DNA of 64,000 bases from JAOAFZ01 sp964407325 (GCA_964407325.1 CAYOVA010000004.1:1-64000), one strand, 5' to 3'; shown: positions 45,158 to 54,055, counted from the stretch's first letter. A program made the numbers and translations. Notes: generated by a model from the letters alone, not told the origin.

Positions 45158-46153
45158 ATGAAAAAGAGAATTCTTACCGGAGATCGCCCTACTGGGAAAA
45201 TGCATATCGGCCACCTTATGGGTTCGCTGCAGAACCGGGTAAAGCTCCAGCACGAATACGACCAGTTTGTAATGGTCGCGAATGTCCAGGCACTTACCGA
45301 TAACTTTGATAATCCGGGAAAAGTAAAAGAAAGCATAAACGAATTGCTGTGTGATTATTATGCCGTAGGAATAGACTATGATGTCACCACCGTCTTTATC
45401 CAAAGTGAAGTCCCCCAAATTCATGAAATTTTTGTCTATCTTGCCAACTTCGCAACCGTACAGCAAGTTTCGCATAATCCAACAATCAAAACAGAACTGG
45501 CGCAGAAAGGCTTTGAGCAGTCTACTCCGTTGGGCTTTTACATGTATCCGATTCATCAGGCAGGCGATATCTTAAGTGTGTGTGCAGACCTGGTTCCTGT
45601 TGGAAAAGATCAAGCGCCAATGGTTGAAGATTGCCGCGAACTTGCGCGCAAATTTAACAATACCTATGGGGTAAAGGTGTTAAGTGAACCGCAAGCACTC
45701 TTTGGGATGCCTGTAAATCTCCCTGGGATTGATGGGAACGCCAAAATGGGCAAAAGCTTGAATAATGCGATTTACTTGAGTGACTCCAAAGAGGAAGTTC
45801 GCAAAAAAGTGTTTCAGATTAAAACTGACCCGAATCGCATAAAAGCAACCGACCCAGGAACTGTGGAAGGAAACACCGTATTTGTTTACCACGACATATT
45901 TAACGAAAATATAGCCGAAGTGGATGATTTAAAAGAGCATTATAGAAAAGGAACAGTTGGAGATGTGGAAGTAAAAATACTTCTTTTTAACGCTATGGAA
46001 AAGATTTTGGAACCAATTCGCGAAAAACGTGTTGAAGCTGAAGGGAAACTCCCTGAACTGATGGAAAAAGTAATTGAGAACAACAAAAAAGTGCGTGACA
46101 TTGCCCAAGGGGTAGTTGATCAGATGAAAGAGGCAATGCAGATTACGTTTTGA
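45158..46153 (+). CDS. trpS: Tryptophanyl-tRNA synthetase
   Basis: A class I synthetase of 331 residues. The HIGH motif is MHIGHL near residue 15 and the KMSKS motif is KMGKS near 196. The family pattern GDRPTGKMH and PVGKDQ are present. TATAAT (45146-45151) lies 6 nt before the ATG, and there is no attenuator upstream. Confidence 0.95.
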   Translation: MKKRILTGDRPTGKMHIGHLMGSLQNRVKLQHEYDQFVMVANVQALTDNFDNPGKVKESINELLCDYYAVGIDYDVTTVFIQSEVPQIHEIFVYLANFATVQQVSHNPTIKTELAQKGFEQSTPLGFYMYPIHQAGDILSVCADLVPVGKDQAPMVEDCRELARKFNNTYGVKVLSEPQALFGMPVNLPGIDGNAKMGKSLNNAIYLSDSKEEVRKKVFQIKTDPNRIKATDPGTVEGNTVFVYHDIFNENIAEVDDLKEHYRKGTVGDVEVKILLFNAMEKILEPIREKRVEAEGKLPELMEKVIENNKKVRDIAQGVVDQMKEAMQITF

Positions 46154-46252
46154 TGAGAGATTCTTCTAGAAGGTTCTGTAATTCTTCAAACTAACGAGCT
46201 TCTTATACTGATATGGTAAGATACCTTCAGTAATCCCTACACGAGGTGAAAG

Positions 46253-46546
46253 ATGAGAGATAACAAGCTGGAGCGCTCCATCCTTATAGCTATGGCCGTA
46301 GGGACAGCAGCCTTTGGTATCGGATGCTGCTGCATCTGGGTCGTCGAGCCCATACGGGAACTAGCAGCGGCAGTAACAGGAGGACTTCTGACCTTTTTCG
46401 CCGGTGGGGTTATCCTGCGGGCAGGCTTCAAAAGGAGCAACGACGCCAGTGCTCACGAATCGGTTGAGCTGCTCATCCTCTTCGGGACTCTGATTGTAGG
46501 AGGGGGACTCCTTATCTACGGTATATGGGACTATCTGCCATTCTAG
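46253..46546 (+). CDS. GC-rich orphan membrane protein gene with strong SD
   Basis: The 97-residue protein has three hydrophobic segments (about 9-27, 34-55 and 72-92), including GCCCIWV. No family is recognised. GAGGTG lies 4 nt before the ATG, in contrast to most genes here, and the coding region is GC-rich. A 12-bp hairpin with a TTCG tetraloop follows at 46566-46593. It shares the layout of the genes at 33280 and 34997. Confidence 0.5.
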   Translation: MRDNKLERSILIAMAVGTAAFGIGCCCIWVVEPIRELAAAVTGGLLTFFAGGVILRAGFKRSNDASAHESVELLILFGTLIVGGGLLIYGIWDYLPF

Positions 46547-46565
46547 GAGTTACCCGATTCAGTAT

Positions 46566-46593
46566 GCGGTACGTTTCTTCGGAGACGTACCGC
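46566..46593 (+). terminator. TTCG-loop hairpin
   Basis: Twelve base pairs (GCGGTACGTTTC with GAGACGTACCGC, one G-T) close a TTCG loop, a very stable RNA structure. No T tract follows. It ends the orphan gene and lies 13 nt before the -35 element of the thrS leader. Confidence 0.55.
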
Positions 46594-46605
46594 AAAAGGT
46601 TCCCC

Positions 46606-46740
46606 TTGTAAACATCTCGCTTACCTATTACAATAGGACACAGATGAAAAATCGAAGAATTACCACTACTACTACCACCCCGTAACAGGGAGGTCGTTGT
46701 GTGGCAAAAGCAGACCTCCCGCAAGCGGGAGTTTTTTTTT
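46606..46740 (+). promoter_or_regulatory. thrS attenuator
   Basis: Promoter: TTGTAA (46606-46611), 17-bp spacer, TACAAT (46629-46634). The leader peptide at 46644-46685 has six Thr codons. Pairings: 1:2 ACCACCC (46674-46680) with 46688-46694; antiterminator GGGAGGTC (46688-46695) with GACCTCCC (46713-46720); terminator CTCCCG-CGGGAG (46716-46731) followed by nine T. Threonine or Thr-tRNA shortage would stall the ribosome and increase thrS expression, a different device from the T-box control of Firmicutes. Confidence 0.88.
46644..46685 (+). CDS. Threonine leader peptide of thrS
   Basis: A 13-residue peptide, MKNRRITTTTTTP, with six Thr codons in a row (ACC ACT ACT ACT ACC ACC). It ends at TAA just before region 2 of the attenuator. 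Its start lies 9 nt after the -10 box. Confidence 0.82.
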   Translation: MKNRRITTTTTTP

Positions 46741-46769
46741 GCACTAAAGCATTATAATTATCACAATAT

Positions 46770-48548
46770 ATGGAACAAAACCAGGAACAACTTAACGAAT
46801 TACGACATTCAGCAGCACATCTGCTTGCTGCAGCTGTGCTACAACTGTACCCCGAAGCAAAGCTGACAATTGGACCTGCCATTGATACCGGTTTTTATTA
46901 CGACATTGATTTTCCTGAAGCTATTTCTGACAAGGACTTACCCAAGATCGAACAGAAAATGCGAGAACTGGTAAAAAAATGGGATGGCTTTGAACGTATC
47001 GAAGTTTCCAAAGAAGAAGCAAAAGAACGTTTTAAGGATAATCCATATAAACTTGAACTTATCGAAGAGCACAGCGGCAACGGCGAAAAACTCACTCTGT
47101 ATAAATCAGGAGAATTTGTAGATTTGTGTAAAGGGGGACATGTTGGTAATCCAAAAGAACAACTGCGCCACTTTAAACTGCTGAATATTGCAGGAGCCTA
47201 TTGGCGTGGAGACGAAAAAAACAAGATGCTTACACGCATTTACGGTACAGCATTCCCAACAAAAGAAGAGCTCGAAGACCATTTAAAGCGCCAGGAGGAA
47301 GCAAAAAAACGCGATCACAAAAAGCTCGGGAAAGAGCTTGACTTGTTTGTGTTTTCCGAATTAGTCGGTAAGGGTCTTCCATTATGGACTCCCAAAGGCG
47401 CAACAATTCGTCGTGAACTGGAGCGATTTATTGTTGATGAAGAACTGAATCGGGGATACCTGCATGTATATACACCAGATATTGCACAGGTAAAGCTATA
47501 TGAGACGTCTGGACATTACCCGTATTATAAAGATTCCATGTACGCTCCCATTCAGATTGACGACGAACAGTTTATGCTGCGCCCCATGACATGTCCTCAT
47601 CATTTTGAGCTGTATCGTTCACAGCCACGAAGTTATAGAGAATTGCCAATGCGCATTGCCGAACTTGCGAAACTATACAGGTATGAACAGTCTGGAGAGC
47701 TTTCGGGCTTGCTTCGGGTTCGTAGCTTTTGCCTTGCGGATGCTCATATTATCGCCACCAAAGACCAGGCAGCCGATGAAATAAACGGAGCTCTGGACTT
47801 GATTGAATTTGCTGCCGGTGCCTTTGGTTTAAAACCAAACGAAGATTACTGGTATCGCCTTTCATTGGGGGATCGTTCTGACGATAAAAAGTACTTTAAG
47901 AGTGATGAAGACTGGGACCATGCAGAAAATGTTTTGCGCGAGGTATTAAAAACACGTGATGTAAGAAACTATGAAGCTCCAGGTGAGGCGGCCTTCTATG
48001 GTCCAAAAATTGATATCCAGATGCGCAACGTAAACGGAAAAGAAGATACTGCCTTTACTGTTCAATACGATTTTGTTATGCCAAAACGCTTTGAACTCAG
48101 ATACATTGATGAAGATAACTCCGAAAAAGAACCTGTAGTAATTCATCGCTCTTCAATTGGAGCTATAGAACGCGTGATGGCCTTCTTAATTGAACGGTAC
48201 GCAGGAGCCTTCCCACTATGGCTTGCCCCAGTTCACATTTCTGTTGTACCCGTAGGTGATCAGCACCACCAGCTGGCAGAAGAAGTATACAATTACCTAC
48301 GAAAGGAAGGAATTCGCGTTGAGTTGCGAAAAGAACAAAAGTCAGTTTCCTGGAAAATACGCCAGTCAGCCTTGCAAAAAGTGCCTTATGCGGCTATAAT
48401 TGGTGATAACGAACTGCAGAAAACTTCCGATAAAGATCAGTTTGTCTCCGTAAGAACACGTGACGGCAAAGATCTCGGAATGCAATCAGTATCGCAATTA
48501 CTAACAAGTTTGAAACAACAGATTGAGACCAGACAACAGATATCGTAA
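46770..48548 (+). CDS. thrS: Threonyl-tRNA synthetase lacking the TGS domain
   Basis: A class II synthetase of 592 residues (E. coli 642). It starts directly with the editing domain (H13-x3-H17), so the N-terminal TGS domain is missing. The catalytic core has the zinc Cys in RPMTCPHHFELY, class II motif 2 around FRYEQSGELSGL-like residues, and the C-terminal anticodon-binding domain. A TATAAT at 46753-46758 beyond the terminator may give some attenuator-independent transcription. The infC gene overlaps its 3' end. Confidence 0.94.
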   Translation: MEQNQEQLNELRHSAAHLLAAAVLQLYPEAKLTIGPAIDTGFYYDIDFPEAISDKDLPKIEQKMRELVKKWDGFERIEVSKEEAKERFKDNPYKLELIEEHSGNGEKLTLYKSGEFVDLCKGGHVGNPKEQLRHFKLLNIAGAYWRGDEKNKMLTRIYGTAFPTKEELEDHLKRQEEAKKRDHKKLGKELDLFVFSELVGKGLPLWTPKGATIRRELERFIVDEELNRGYLHVYTPDIAQVKLYETSGHYPYYKDSMYAPIQIDDEQFMLRPMTCPHHFELYRSQPRSYRELPMRIAELAKLYRYEQSGELSGLLRVRSFCLADAHIIATKDQAADEINGALDLIEFAAGAFGLKPNEDYWYRLSLGDRSDDKKYFKSDEDWDHAENVLREVLKTRDVRNYEAPGEAAFYGPKIDIQMRNVNGKEDTAFTVQYDFVMPKRFELRYIDEDNSEKEPVVIHRSSIGAIERVMAFLIERYAGAFPLWLAPVHISVVPVGDQHHQLAEEVYNYLRKEGIRVELRKEQKSVSWKIRQSALQKVPYAAIIGDNELQKTSDKDQFVSVRTRDGKDLGMQSVSQLLTSLKQQIETRQQIS

Positions 48549-49071
48549 TAGAAACCAACACCAGAATCGTCGGTATTACCAGACGAATTTTCGCATTGAG
48601 GCACAAGAACTACGAGTAATTGATGCGGAAGGTAACCAGGTAGGCTTGTTAAGTAAAGACGAAGGGATTCGTGCTGCCCAGGCTCAGGGCCTCGATCTTG
48701 TAGTAATAGCCGAAAAAGCACAACCTCCCGTAGCCAAAATTATCGACTTCAAAAAGTTCCTGTACCAGGAGGAAAAGAAACTGAAGGAAGCAAAAAAGGG
48801 AATCAAGAAAAGTATCGTAAAAGATATCAAAATGTCACTTTTTATTGGTCCAGCTGATCTTGAACGGCTTATTGAAAAAAGTAAAGAATTTCTGGAAGAC
48901 GGAAGCCAGGTGCGACTGAATCTTACGCTAAAAGGCCGTGAAGTAGTAAAAAGAGATATGGGACTCGAATTGCTGCGAAATTTTATTATCCAACTGGGTG
49001 AAGTAAATATCTCCAAAGAACCACGAGTTGAAGGACGTGTAATACGTGCCGTGGTTTCCAGAAAAAAGTAA
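48523..49071 (+). CDS. infC: Translation initiation factor IF-3
   Basis: IF-3 keeps ribosomal subunits apart and checks the initiator tRNA. The 182-residue protein has a basic N-terminal tail, IEAQELRVIDAEGNQVG (N-domain), a Lys-rich linker, and a C-domain with RLNLTLKGREV. The start is a TTG at 48523, 26 nt inside thrS in another frame; rare starts are usual for infC. Translation is probably coupled to thrS. The L35 and L20 genes, normally adjacent, are 3.4 kb away. Confidence 0.9.
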   Translation: MRPDNRYRNRNQHQNRRYYQTNFRIEAQELRVIDAEGNQVGLLSKDEGIRAAQAQGLDLVVIAEKAQPPVAKIIDFKKFLYQEEKKLKEAKKGIKKSIVKDIKMSLFIGPADLERLIEKSKEFLEDGSQVRLNLTLKGREVVKRDMGLELLRNFIIQLGEVNISKEPRVEGRVIRAVVSRKK

Positions 49072-49854
49072 CTATCGAGATTTTTTAACCACTTTACCGT
49101 CTCTTCTAAATGCATATGCCTGGTTTGAAACGATTTTTTTGTTAATTTCCGCCTGGCCCGTTAGAGGGTCAAATTGAGTAACAAAATGCGCGTTCTGTCG
49201 AACTAAGGTTACTTCATCAAGGTACTGCCCTGTTAAATAATGCTCTCCAAATTGCATGCGGGCGAGAAATGAAGTTACATTGTCGAATTCTTGATTATTC
49301 CGTACCACATCTGTCCCAACATCCACAACTTGAAGATCTTTAAATCGTGTTGGATATGCGATTCCGTAAAAATCATATTGAGTAGATACAGCTTCATCAC
49401 GAGGTGCATATACTACCTCTTCTGCAAATCGCCTATCTATCCATGGGATGTGCCACAGCTCATTCAGTATCACAAGGGAACTTTCGGCAGGTTGTCTCAT
49501 AATGTCATGTTTGTCTGAAATAGTTCGCCTTATTACCATTACCTGTTCAGTATCAGGGTTTTCCAAAACATGCAGCTGAGATGCCACCTCGTCCGTTAAT
49601 TCTCCCTTTGACGAAGCTAAATACAATTGGAAAGCTTGCTTTACAGAAAATGTTTTAATAAAAATATTTGGTACCGCTCTTCTTGGCAGGAAATCGTTCT
49701 CCGCCATGTAAAGAATCAGCCCCAAACGATACGGATGCATAAGCTCTGTAGGGATACGACGACCTTTTTCAGTAAGCATTGTATCAACCTGTGGCTTTAA
49801 TTCTTTTTGCCTGTACTTAGAATATTTACGATACGGTTCATACTCTTGTGACAT
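49072..49854 (-). CDS. Hypothetical protein
   Basis: The 260-residue soluble protein has basic termini and no recognised family. Motif-like stretches are MHPYRLGLILYMAENDFLPRRAVPNIFIK and a later VVDVGTDVV. Its stop abuts the infC stop. The start at 49854 (ATG) is chosen because TATAAT lies 8 nt upstream on the minus strand; a TTG three codons upstream would overlap the spacing. Confidence 0.55.
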   Translation of the reverse strand: MSQEYEPYRKYSKYRQKELKPQVDTMLTEKGRRIPTELMHPYRLGLILYMAENDFLPRRAVPNIFIKTFSVKQAFQLYLASSKGELTDEVASQLHVLENPDTEQVMVIRRTISDKHDIMRQPAESSLVILNELWHIPWIDRRFAEEVVYAPRDEAVSTQYDFYGIAYPTRFKDLQVVDVGTDVVRNNQEFDNVTSFLARMQFGEHYLTGQYLDEVTLVRQNAHFVTQFDPLTGQAEINKKIVSNQAYAFRRDGKVVKKSR

Positions 49855-50122
49855 ACGAATCAATTATACAATTAGAACTTCAGAATACTATAAATCATTT
49901 CTTTATGGCAGCATTGAAGATAATCTGATAACAATAATCAGATAGAGGCTTTAATTGCCACATATCGTTTATATGCCTTTCTCATAACATTCTTACTCTT
50001 TTTTCACATATTTTTCATAATTTGAAATAGTGACTTAGTTATTTTTATGAACAACTAGTATGGACTGATAAGAAGAAGTGTATATCATTTACTATAAAGC
50101 TATTATCACTTAGGAGGACATT
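49855..50122. other. AT-rich intergenic region
   Basis: No gene is seen apart from the short frame that starts at its end. It holds the minus-strand promoter of the gene before it, a small hairpin ATCTGAT/ATCAGAT (49923-49943) and the sequence TTTACTATAAAG near 50090, which could be a -10 region and is nearly repeated near 50188. Confidence 0.4.
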
Positions 50123-50242
50123 GTGACGATAAGTGTTTTTGCTTTTAATGTCGAGCTAAATATCCTCTTCACTGTTATGGTATACAAATTTGATCCGTTT
50201 ACTATAAGTGTATATAGTGAAAGTAAGATATTAGTTTACTAA
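50123..50242 (+). CDS. Possible small SD-led gene before the GH5 gene
   Basis: A 39-codon frame starts at GTG 50123, 6 nt after AGGAGG, and stops 4 nt before the start of the secreted glycoside hydrolase. The product would be hydrophobic and beta-branched (TISVFAFNVELNILFTVMV). It may be a leader peptide coupling translation to the enzyme gene or a chance frame; there is no terminator as in the attenuators. Confidence 0.35.
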   Translation: MTISVFAFNVELNILFTVMVYKFDPFTISVYSESKILVY

Positions 50243-50246
50243 CACT

Positions 50247-52286
50247 ATGAATAAGCATATGAGAAGTGTATTTGTGTTCGTTCTGGCCTTGATTACCATT
50301 TATACAGCAGCAACTCCGGCTACTGCCCAAACAACCTCGTCCCTTAAAAAGGTCCCCTGGCAGGGTAAAGAGTGGTTTATGCACGGCGTGAATATGCCAT
50401 GGATCCAGTGGGGCTGTGATTTCGGCTCCGGCTGTAACTGGGGACGGAATAACATCCGCTATCCCGAGGCACAGGCAAAAATTCGTCCTGAATTCCAAAA
50501 GCTAAAGGATAGTAAAATCCATGTTGTGCGTTGGTGGTTATTTCCCGGAAATCCATCAACCAACGATCAAGCAAATAGGATGATTGTTACCGACAGTAGT
50601 GGTAAACCAACGGGCATAGATCCGGGTGTCTACCAGGACATAGATGCCGCACTGGCACTTGCAGAAGAATATGACATTTACTACAACTTTACTTTGTTTT
50701 CCGCTCCAAGCAGCTTACCTGCTTCATGGAGGGACAACGAGACTCATCGGCAGGCTTTAGCTGATGTATTAGGAACGATGTTTGCCCGATACAAGGACAA
50801 TCCCAGGCTTATGGCCTGGGAAACTTTCAATGAACCAGAGTGGGAAATATTTTGGGACAATCAGGCCGATATGCGCACGAAAACGGTCGATCTTGTAAAG
50901 AGAATAATAGCCAAACAACGAGCTACAACTCCCGCTCTGGTTAACATTGGCCCTGCGTGGGTTCAACTTGACGTATGGGCGAACGCAAAGGTAGATGTTG
51001 ATTTCTACTCCCCTCATTATTACGACAATATGGATAACCAGTGGGGCCGCCGGGACAATGCATTTACCGTCACCGCTGACCAGCTACGATCTGAATACGG
51101 CATTACCGAACCTATCCTGTTAGGTGAGATGTTTGTAGGAGCATCGTGTCCAAGTACAGATCTGTGTACCGATCCAATGCCTGCCCTAGAGCGCTACGAG
51201 GAAGCTCGGAAAAGAGGCTATGCAGGTGTCTGGGGTTGGTCGCTATTTTATAACTCAACGGGGGATAAGTACCAAGTTGATTTGGCAGCTGCTAAAACAT
51301 TTGCCGGGAGGTATTCTGACATCGGGCCGTCATCAACAGGAGGATCAGTTCCCAGTGCTATACCAACACGTTCACCTACGAGTACAGTACCTACAGCAAC
51401 CCGAACACCTTCTCCATCGCCAACCCGGCTACCCTCGGGAGAAGTTACCCTTACACCGTCAAGAACCCCAACTCCTAACCCATCTGTTTCGCCAATTACG
51501 CAAAACTTTTCATCGAGTGCAACAGCTCAGTCAATAAAACCTGGAACCCAGGCAACGATAATTGCTAATGTGACTAGCAAGAATGCCTCAAATGTCCTAG
51601 TAGATGTTGAGGTGTATAATCCGGCAGGAACTAAAGTTCACCAGGCGTTCTTTAGCAATCAGGCGTTTACCGCAGGACAGACTCGTCAGTTTACGGTAAA
51701 CTGGGCAACTGGAGCAAATCTCGTGCCCGGTACATACTCATTACGAATGGGAGTATTCTCAAATGACTGGGGCACGTTGCACCACTGGAATGCCAGTGCC
51801 GGGACACTAGTAGTAACTAGTGCAGCTCCCAGCCCGACACTTACGCCCACCCGAGCACCAACGGCAACCCCATCAAGAGTGCCTACTTCAGCCCCTACAA
51901 CGGCTCAAAGTAGCGTTTGGATATATGCCCGGGGATCAAATGGAGGAGGAATCTATCCCACACTCCAGGTAAGTGTTAACGGCACTGTTGTTAAAACGTT
52001 TTATAACGTAGTTGATAATTACACCAATCCACTCAAGTTTCAGTTCACTAGAAAAATTACAGCGGCTGATGTTGTCAAAGTCCACTTTATCAACGACTAT
52101 TACAAAAGTAATACAGATGATAGAAACACCCGTATAGATAAGATAGTTGTTGACGGTGTGACCTATCAAAGTGAAGCTGCAACAACCTATGGAGTCGGTG
52201 TTGCAAGTGCAACTGGATGTTCCCAAGGATACCTCCAGCAGGAATTGCTGAAGTGTAACGGGTATCTTCAATACAAAATCCAATAA
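50247..52286 (+). CDS. Secreted GH5-like glycoside hydrolase with CBM60-like module
   Basis: A signal peptide (1-28) precedes a clan-A (GH5-like) barrel to about residue 360, with E196 (ETFNEPEW, acid/base) and E294 (LLGEMF, nucleophile). A Ser/Thr/Pro linker, an Ig-like beta domain (about 415-525), a second linker, and a C-terminal domain follow. The last resembles the CBM60 xylan-binding type (SVWIYARGSNGGGIYPTL, VHFINDYY, DDRNTRIDKIVVDG). It probably degrades beta-mannan or cellulose-type plant or microbial polymer outside the cell. Confidence 0.8.
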   Translation: MNKHMRSVFVFVLALITIYTAATPATAQTTSSLKKVPWQGKEWFMHGVNMPWIQWGCDFGSGCNWGRNNIRYPEAQAKIRPEFQKLKDSKIHVVRWWLFPGNPSTNDQANRMIVTDSSGKPTGIDPGVYQDIDAALALAEEYDIYYNFTLFSAPSSLPASWRDNETHRQALADVLGTMFARYKDNPRLMAWETFNEPEWEIFWDNQADMRTKTVDLVKRIIAKQRATTPALVNIGPAWVQLDVWANAKVDVDFYSPHYYDNMDNQWGRRDNAFTVTADQLRSEYGITEPILLGEMFVGASCPSTDLCTDPMPALERYEEARKRGYAGVWGWSLFYNSTGDKYQVDLAAAKTFAGRYSDIGPSSTGGSVPSAIPTRSPTSTVPTATRTPSPSPTRLPSGEVTLTPSRTPTPNPSVSPITQNFSSSATAQSIKPGTQATIIANVTSKNASNVLVDVEVYNPAGTKVHQAFFSNQAFTAGQTRQFTVNWATGANLVPGTYSLRMGVFSNDWGTLHHWNASAGTLVVTSAAPSPTLTPTRAPTATPSRVPTSAPTTAQSSVWIYARGSNGGGIYPTLQVSVNGTVVKTFYNVVDNYTNPLKFQFTRKITAADVVKVHFINDYYKSNTDDRNTRIDKIVVDGVTYQSEAATTYGVGVASATGCSQGYLQQELLKCNGYLQYKIQ

Positions 52287-52306
52287 TATTGTGAGTAATT
52301 TAAAAG

Positions 52307-52338
52307 CCCGGTATCGCACACGCGGTACCGGGTTTTTT
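52307..52338 (+). terminator. Rho-independent terminator of the GH5-like gene
   Basis: CCCGGTA (52307-52313) pairs with TACCGGG (52326-52332), followed by seven T. Confidence 0.8.
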
Positions 52339-52456
52339 TATGGACTGTGAAAAATAGAGGAGTTAGGTTAAAACTTAGCAGTCAGCAAAGCTATATAATA
52401 CGTTTGACCAGAAAGTACTCCGTGTGTTATACTATTACTTTCCAATCTACCCTGAC

Positions 52457-52717
52457 ATGAAAAAGGCTAAAAAGATTAAAACAAAAAAGAAGAACGCGGC
52501 AAAACGTGCAGCAAATGCTGCTAAAAAGCCCCGTGTTCGTAAAGCAGCAAAAGATCGTTTTGAAATTACCGGTAGTGGTAAAGTTATCCGTCGTGCACAA
52601 GGTGGACGTCATCGATATTCACACACTTCCGATACTCAGCGACGTCGCAGAAAAAGAACTGTTGAAGTTGAAGGCGAATTTGCCAAAAAAATTAAACAAA
52701 TGCTTGGTATAGCATAA
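52457..52717 (+). CDS. rpmI: Ribosomal protein L35
   Basis: Large-subunit protein of 86 residues with the L35 core RFEITGSGKVIRR and the C-terminal RRRRKRTV. An extra N-terminal basic segment of about 30 residues (KKAKKIKTKKKNAAKRAAN...) exceeds the usual 65-residue form. The start at 52457 is preferred; an upstream frame extension has no basic character. Promoter TTGACC-18-TATACT lies near 52404-52433, giving a short leader. Cotranscribed with rplT. Confidence 0.88.
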   Translation: MKKAKKIKTKKKNAAKRAANAAKKPRVRKAAKDRFEITGSGKVIRRAQGGRHRYSHTSDTQRRRRKRTVEVEGEFAKKIKQMLGIA

Positions 52718-52722
52718 CTACT

Positions 52723-53067
52723 ATGAGAGTCAAAGGTGGCATAAAAGCAAAAAGAAAACACAATAAGGTCTTAAAAATGGCGAAGGGTTTCTGGGGTAAA
52801 CACGGAAACACCATTCGTAAAGCAAAAGAAACTCTTCTTCATGCTGGACAATACGCATACGACCATCGTAAAAAGAAGAAAAGAGACTTCCGATCGCTAT
52901 GGATTACTCGCATTAATGCTGCTGTGCGTGAAAACGGCATGCAGTACAACCAGTTCATCAAGAAACTTTCAGATAAAAACGTGGCAATTGATCGCAAGAT
53001 CCTCGCACAAATTGCAGTGGAAGACCCAACTGGCTTCAAGGGAATTGTCGAGAGCGTAAAAAACTAA
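52723..53067 (+). CDS. rplT: Ribosomal protein L20
   Basis: L20 binds 23S early in assembly. The 114-residue protein starts MRVKGG and has AKGFWGKHGNTIRKAKETLLHAGQYAY and RSLWITRINAAVRENGMQYNQFI, typical of L20. It follows rpmI by 5 nt. No L20-type repression leader was recognised upstream of rpmI. Confidence 0.95.
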   Translation: MRVKGGIKAKRKHNKVLKMAKGFWGKHGNTIRKAKETLLHAGQYAYDHRKKKKRDFRSLWITRINAAVRENGMQYNQFIKKLSDKNVAIDRKILAQIAVEDPTGFKGIVESVKN

Positions 53068-53113
53068 GAGCTTCATGTCGTAACGCTTCATTAAGAAGAA
53101 GTGGTTTGTTCAG

Positions 53114-54055
53114 TTACAGCAACTCTATAATCTGTTTCTGTGCATCAAGCAGCTGTTCTTCAGTTACCAAATCAGGCGTGTCGTCGTTGCTATGATAGAA
53201 ATCGAAAAGCCTGTGAAGGTCACCACTGATCATTTTTGTTTTTGAAATGTATTTCTCTAAATTATGCAACGGTATACCCAACGGGAGAATCGTTTCATCG
53301 GTGATAACTTCGTGGTGAGAATAACCTACACAATCTACACACAAAAGTAACTCAGCTTTTTCTACTAATTCACCATATTCATCCTGAAAAGCACGGTAAC
53401 CTTTGCCCCAGTACACTGGTTCATCAAAGGAAATTTCTTCATTGCCAGCTATTACAAAGAGATTGTTGTTTAGCAACTCTGGATTGTTTACGACCATATA
53501 AAGCAATACAGCAGTGCCTGATGCATTATCAACAGCGCCAGATTCCCAACAATCATAGTGGGTAAAAATAATCGACTTAGGATTGGTAGTATTTCCAACT
53601 ATAAAGTTATGGCCTGTAAATGTATACGGTTCAACTACTGTTTCACCGTTTACTTCTTGTGCTTCGATTACCTTTTGAACATCAGATCTTTTTATTGCCA
53701 ATGCCGGATTCTTATAATAGAGTGCCATAGAAACCGAACCGGCACATTGAGGGTTGAAGTTAATATTCTGTGGCTGGTAGAAATCGTTATCACCCCAATA
53801 TAAGGAACTCACAATGTTATTCTTGGTATCAAAAACGCCGCTTTCCCGACCGACATTGCGGCATTCTAACTGTTCGCCATTGACGAAAAGCGCGGCTTTT
53901 TTAGGAACAGGAACTGTTGTCTCAAATTCCTGATCGATAAACTCAATAGTATGAACCCTGAGAAACGAATTGATGAATTTAGCTGTTGCTTCTTCACCCT
54001 GGGCAAAGCGGGGAGAGAGCTTTACCAGGTCCTCAATAATAGATTTGATTGTCAT
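53114..54055 (-). CDS. M28-family-like metallopeptidase
   Basis: The 313-residue protein has the M28 zinc pattern: FTHYDCW (His, Asp), GAVDNASGTAVLL (bridging Asp) and IAGNEEIS (Glu pair), with a later LLLCVDCVG (Asp). Such enzymes are aminopeptidases. No signal peptide is seen, so it is likely cytoplasmic. The start at 54055 lies 6 nt after TACAAT on the minus strand. The gene is separate from but near the attenuated paralogue. Confidence 0.8.
   Translation of the reverse strand: MTIKSIIEDLVKLSPRFAQGEEATAKFINSFLRVHTIEFIDQEFETTVPVPKKAALFVNGEQLECRNVGRESGVFDTKNNIVSSLYWGDNDFYQPQNINFNPQCAGSVSMALYYKNPALAIKRSDVQKVIEAQEVNGETVVEPYTFTGHNFIVGNTTNPKSIIFTHYDCWESGAVDNASGTAVLLYMVVNNPELLNNNLFVIAGNEEISFDEPVYWGKGYRAFQDEYGELVEKAELLLCVDCVGYSHHEVITDETILPLGIPLHNLEKYISKTKMISGDLHRLFDFYHSNDDTPDLVTEEQLLDAQKQIIELL

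Noticed and set aside
45118..45556. Minus-strand open frames opposite trpS
   Set aside because: They are fully inside the well-supported trpS gene and show no start signals.
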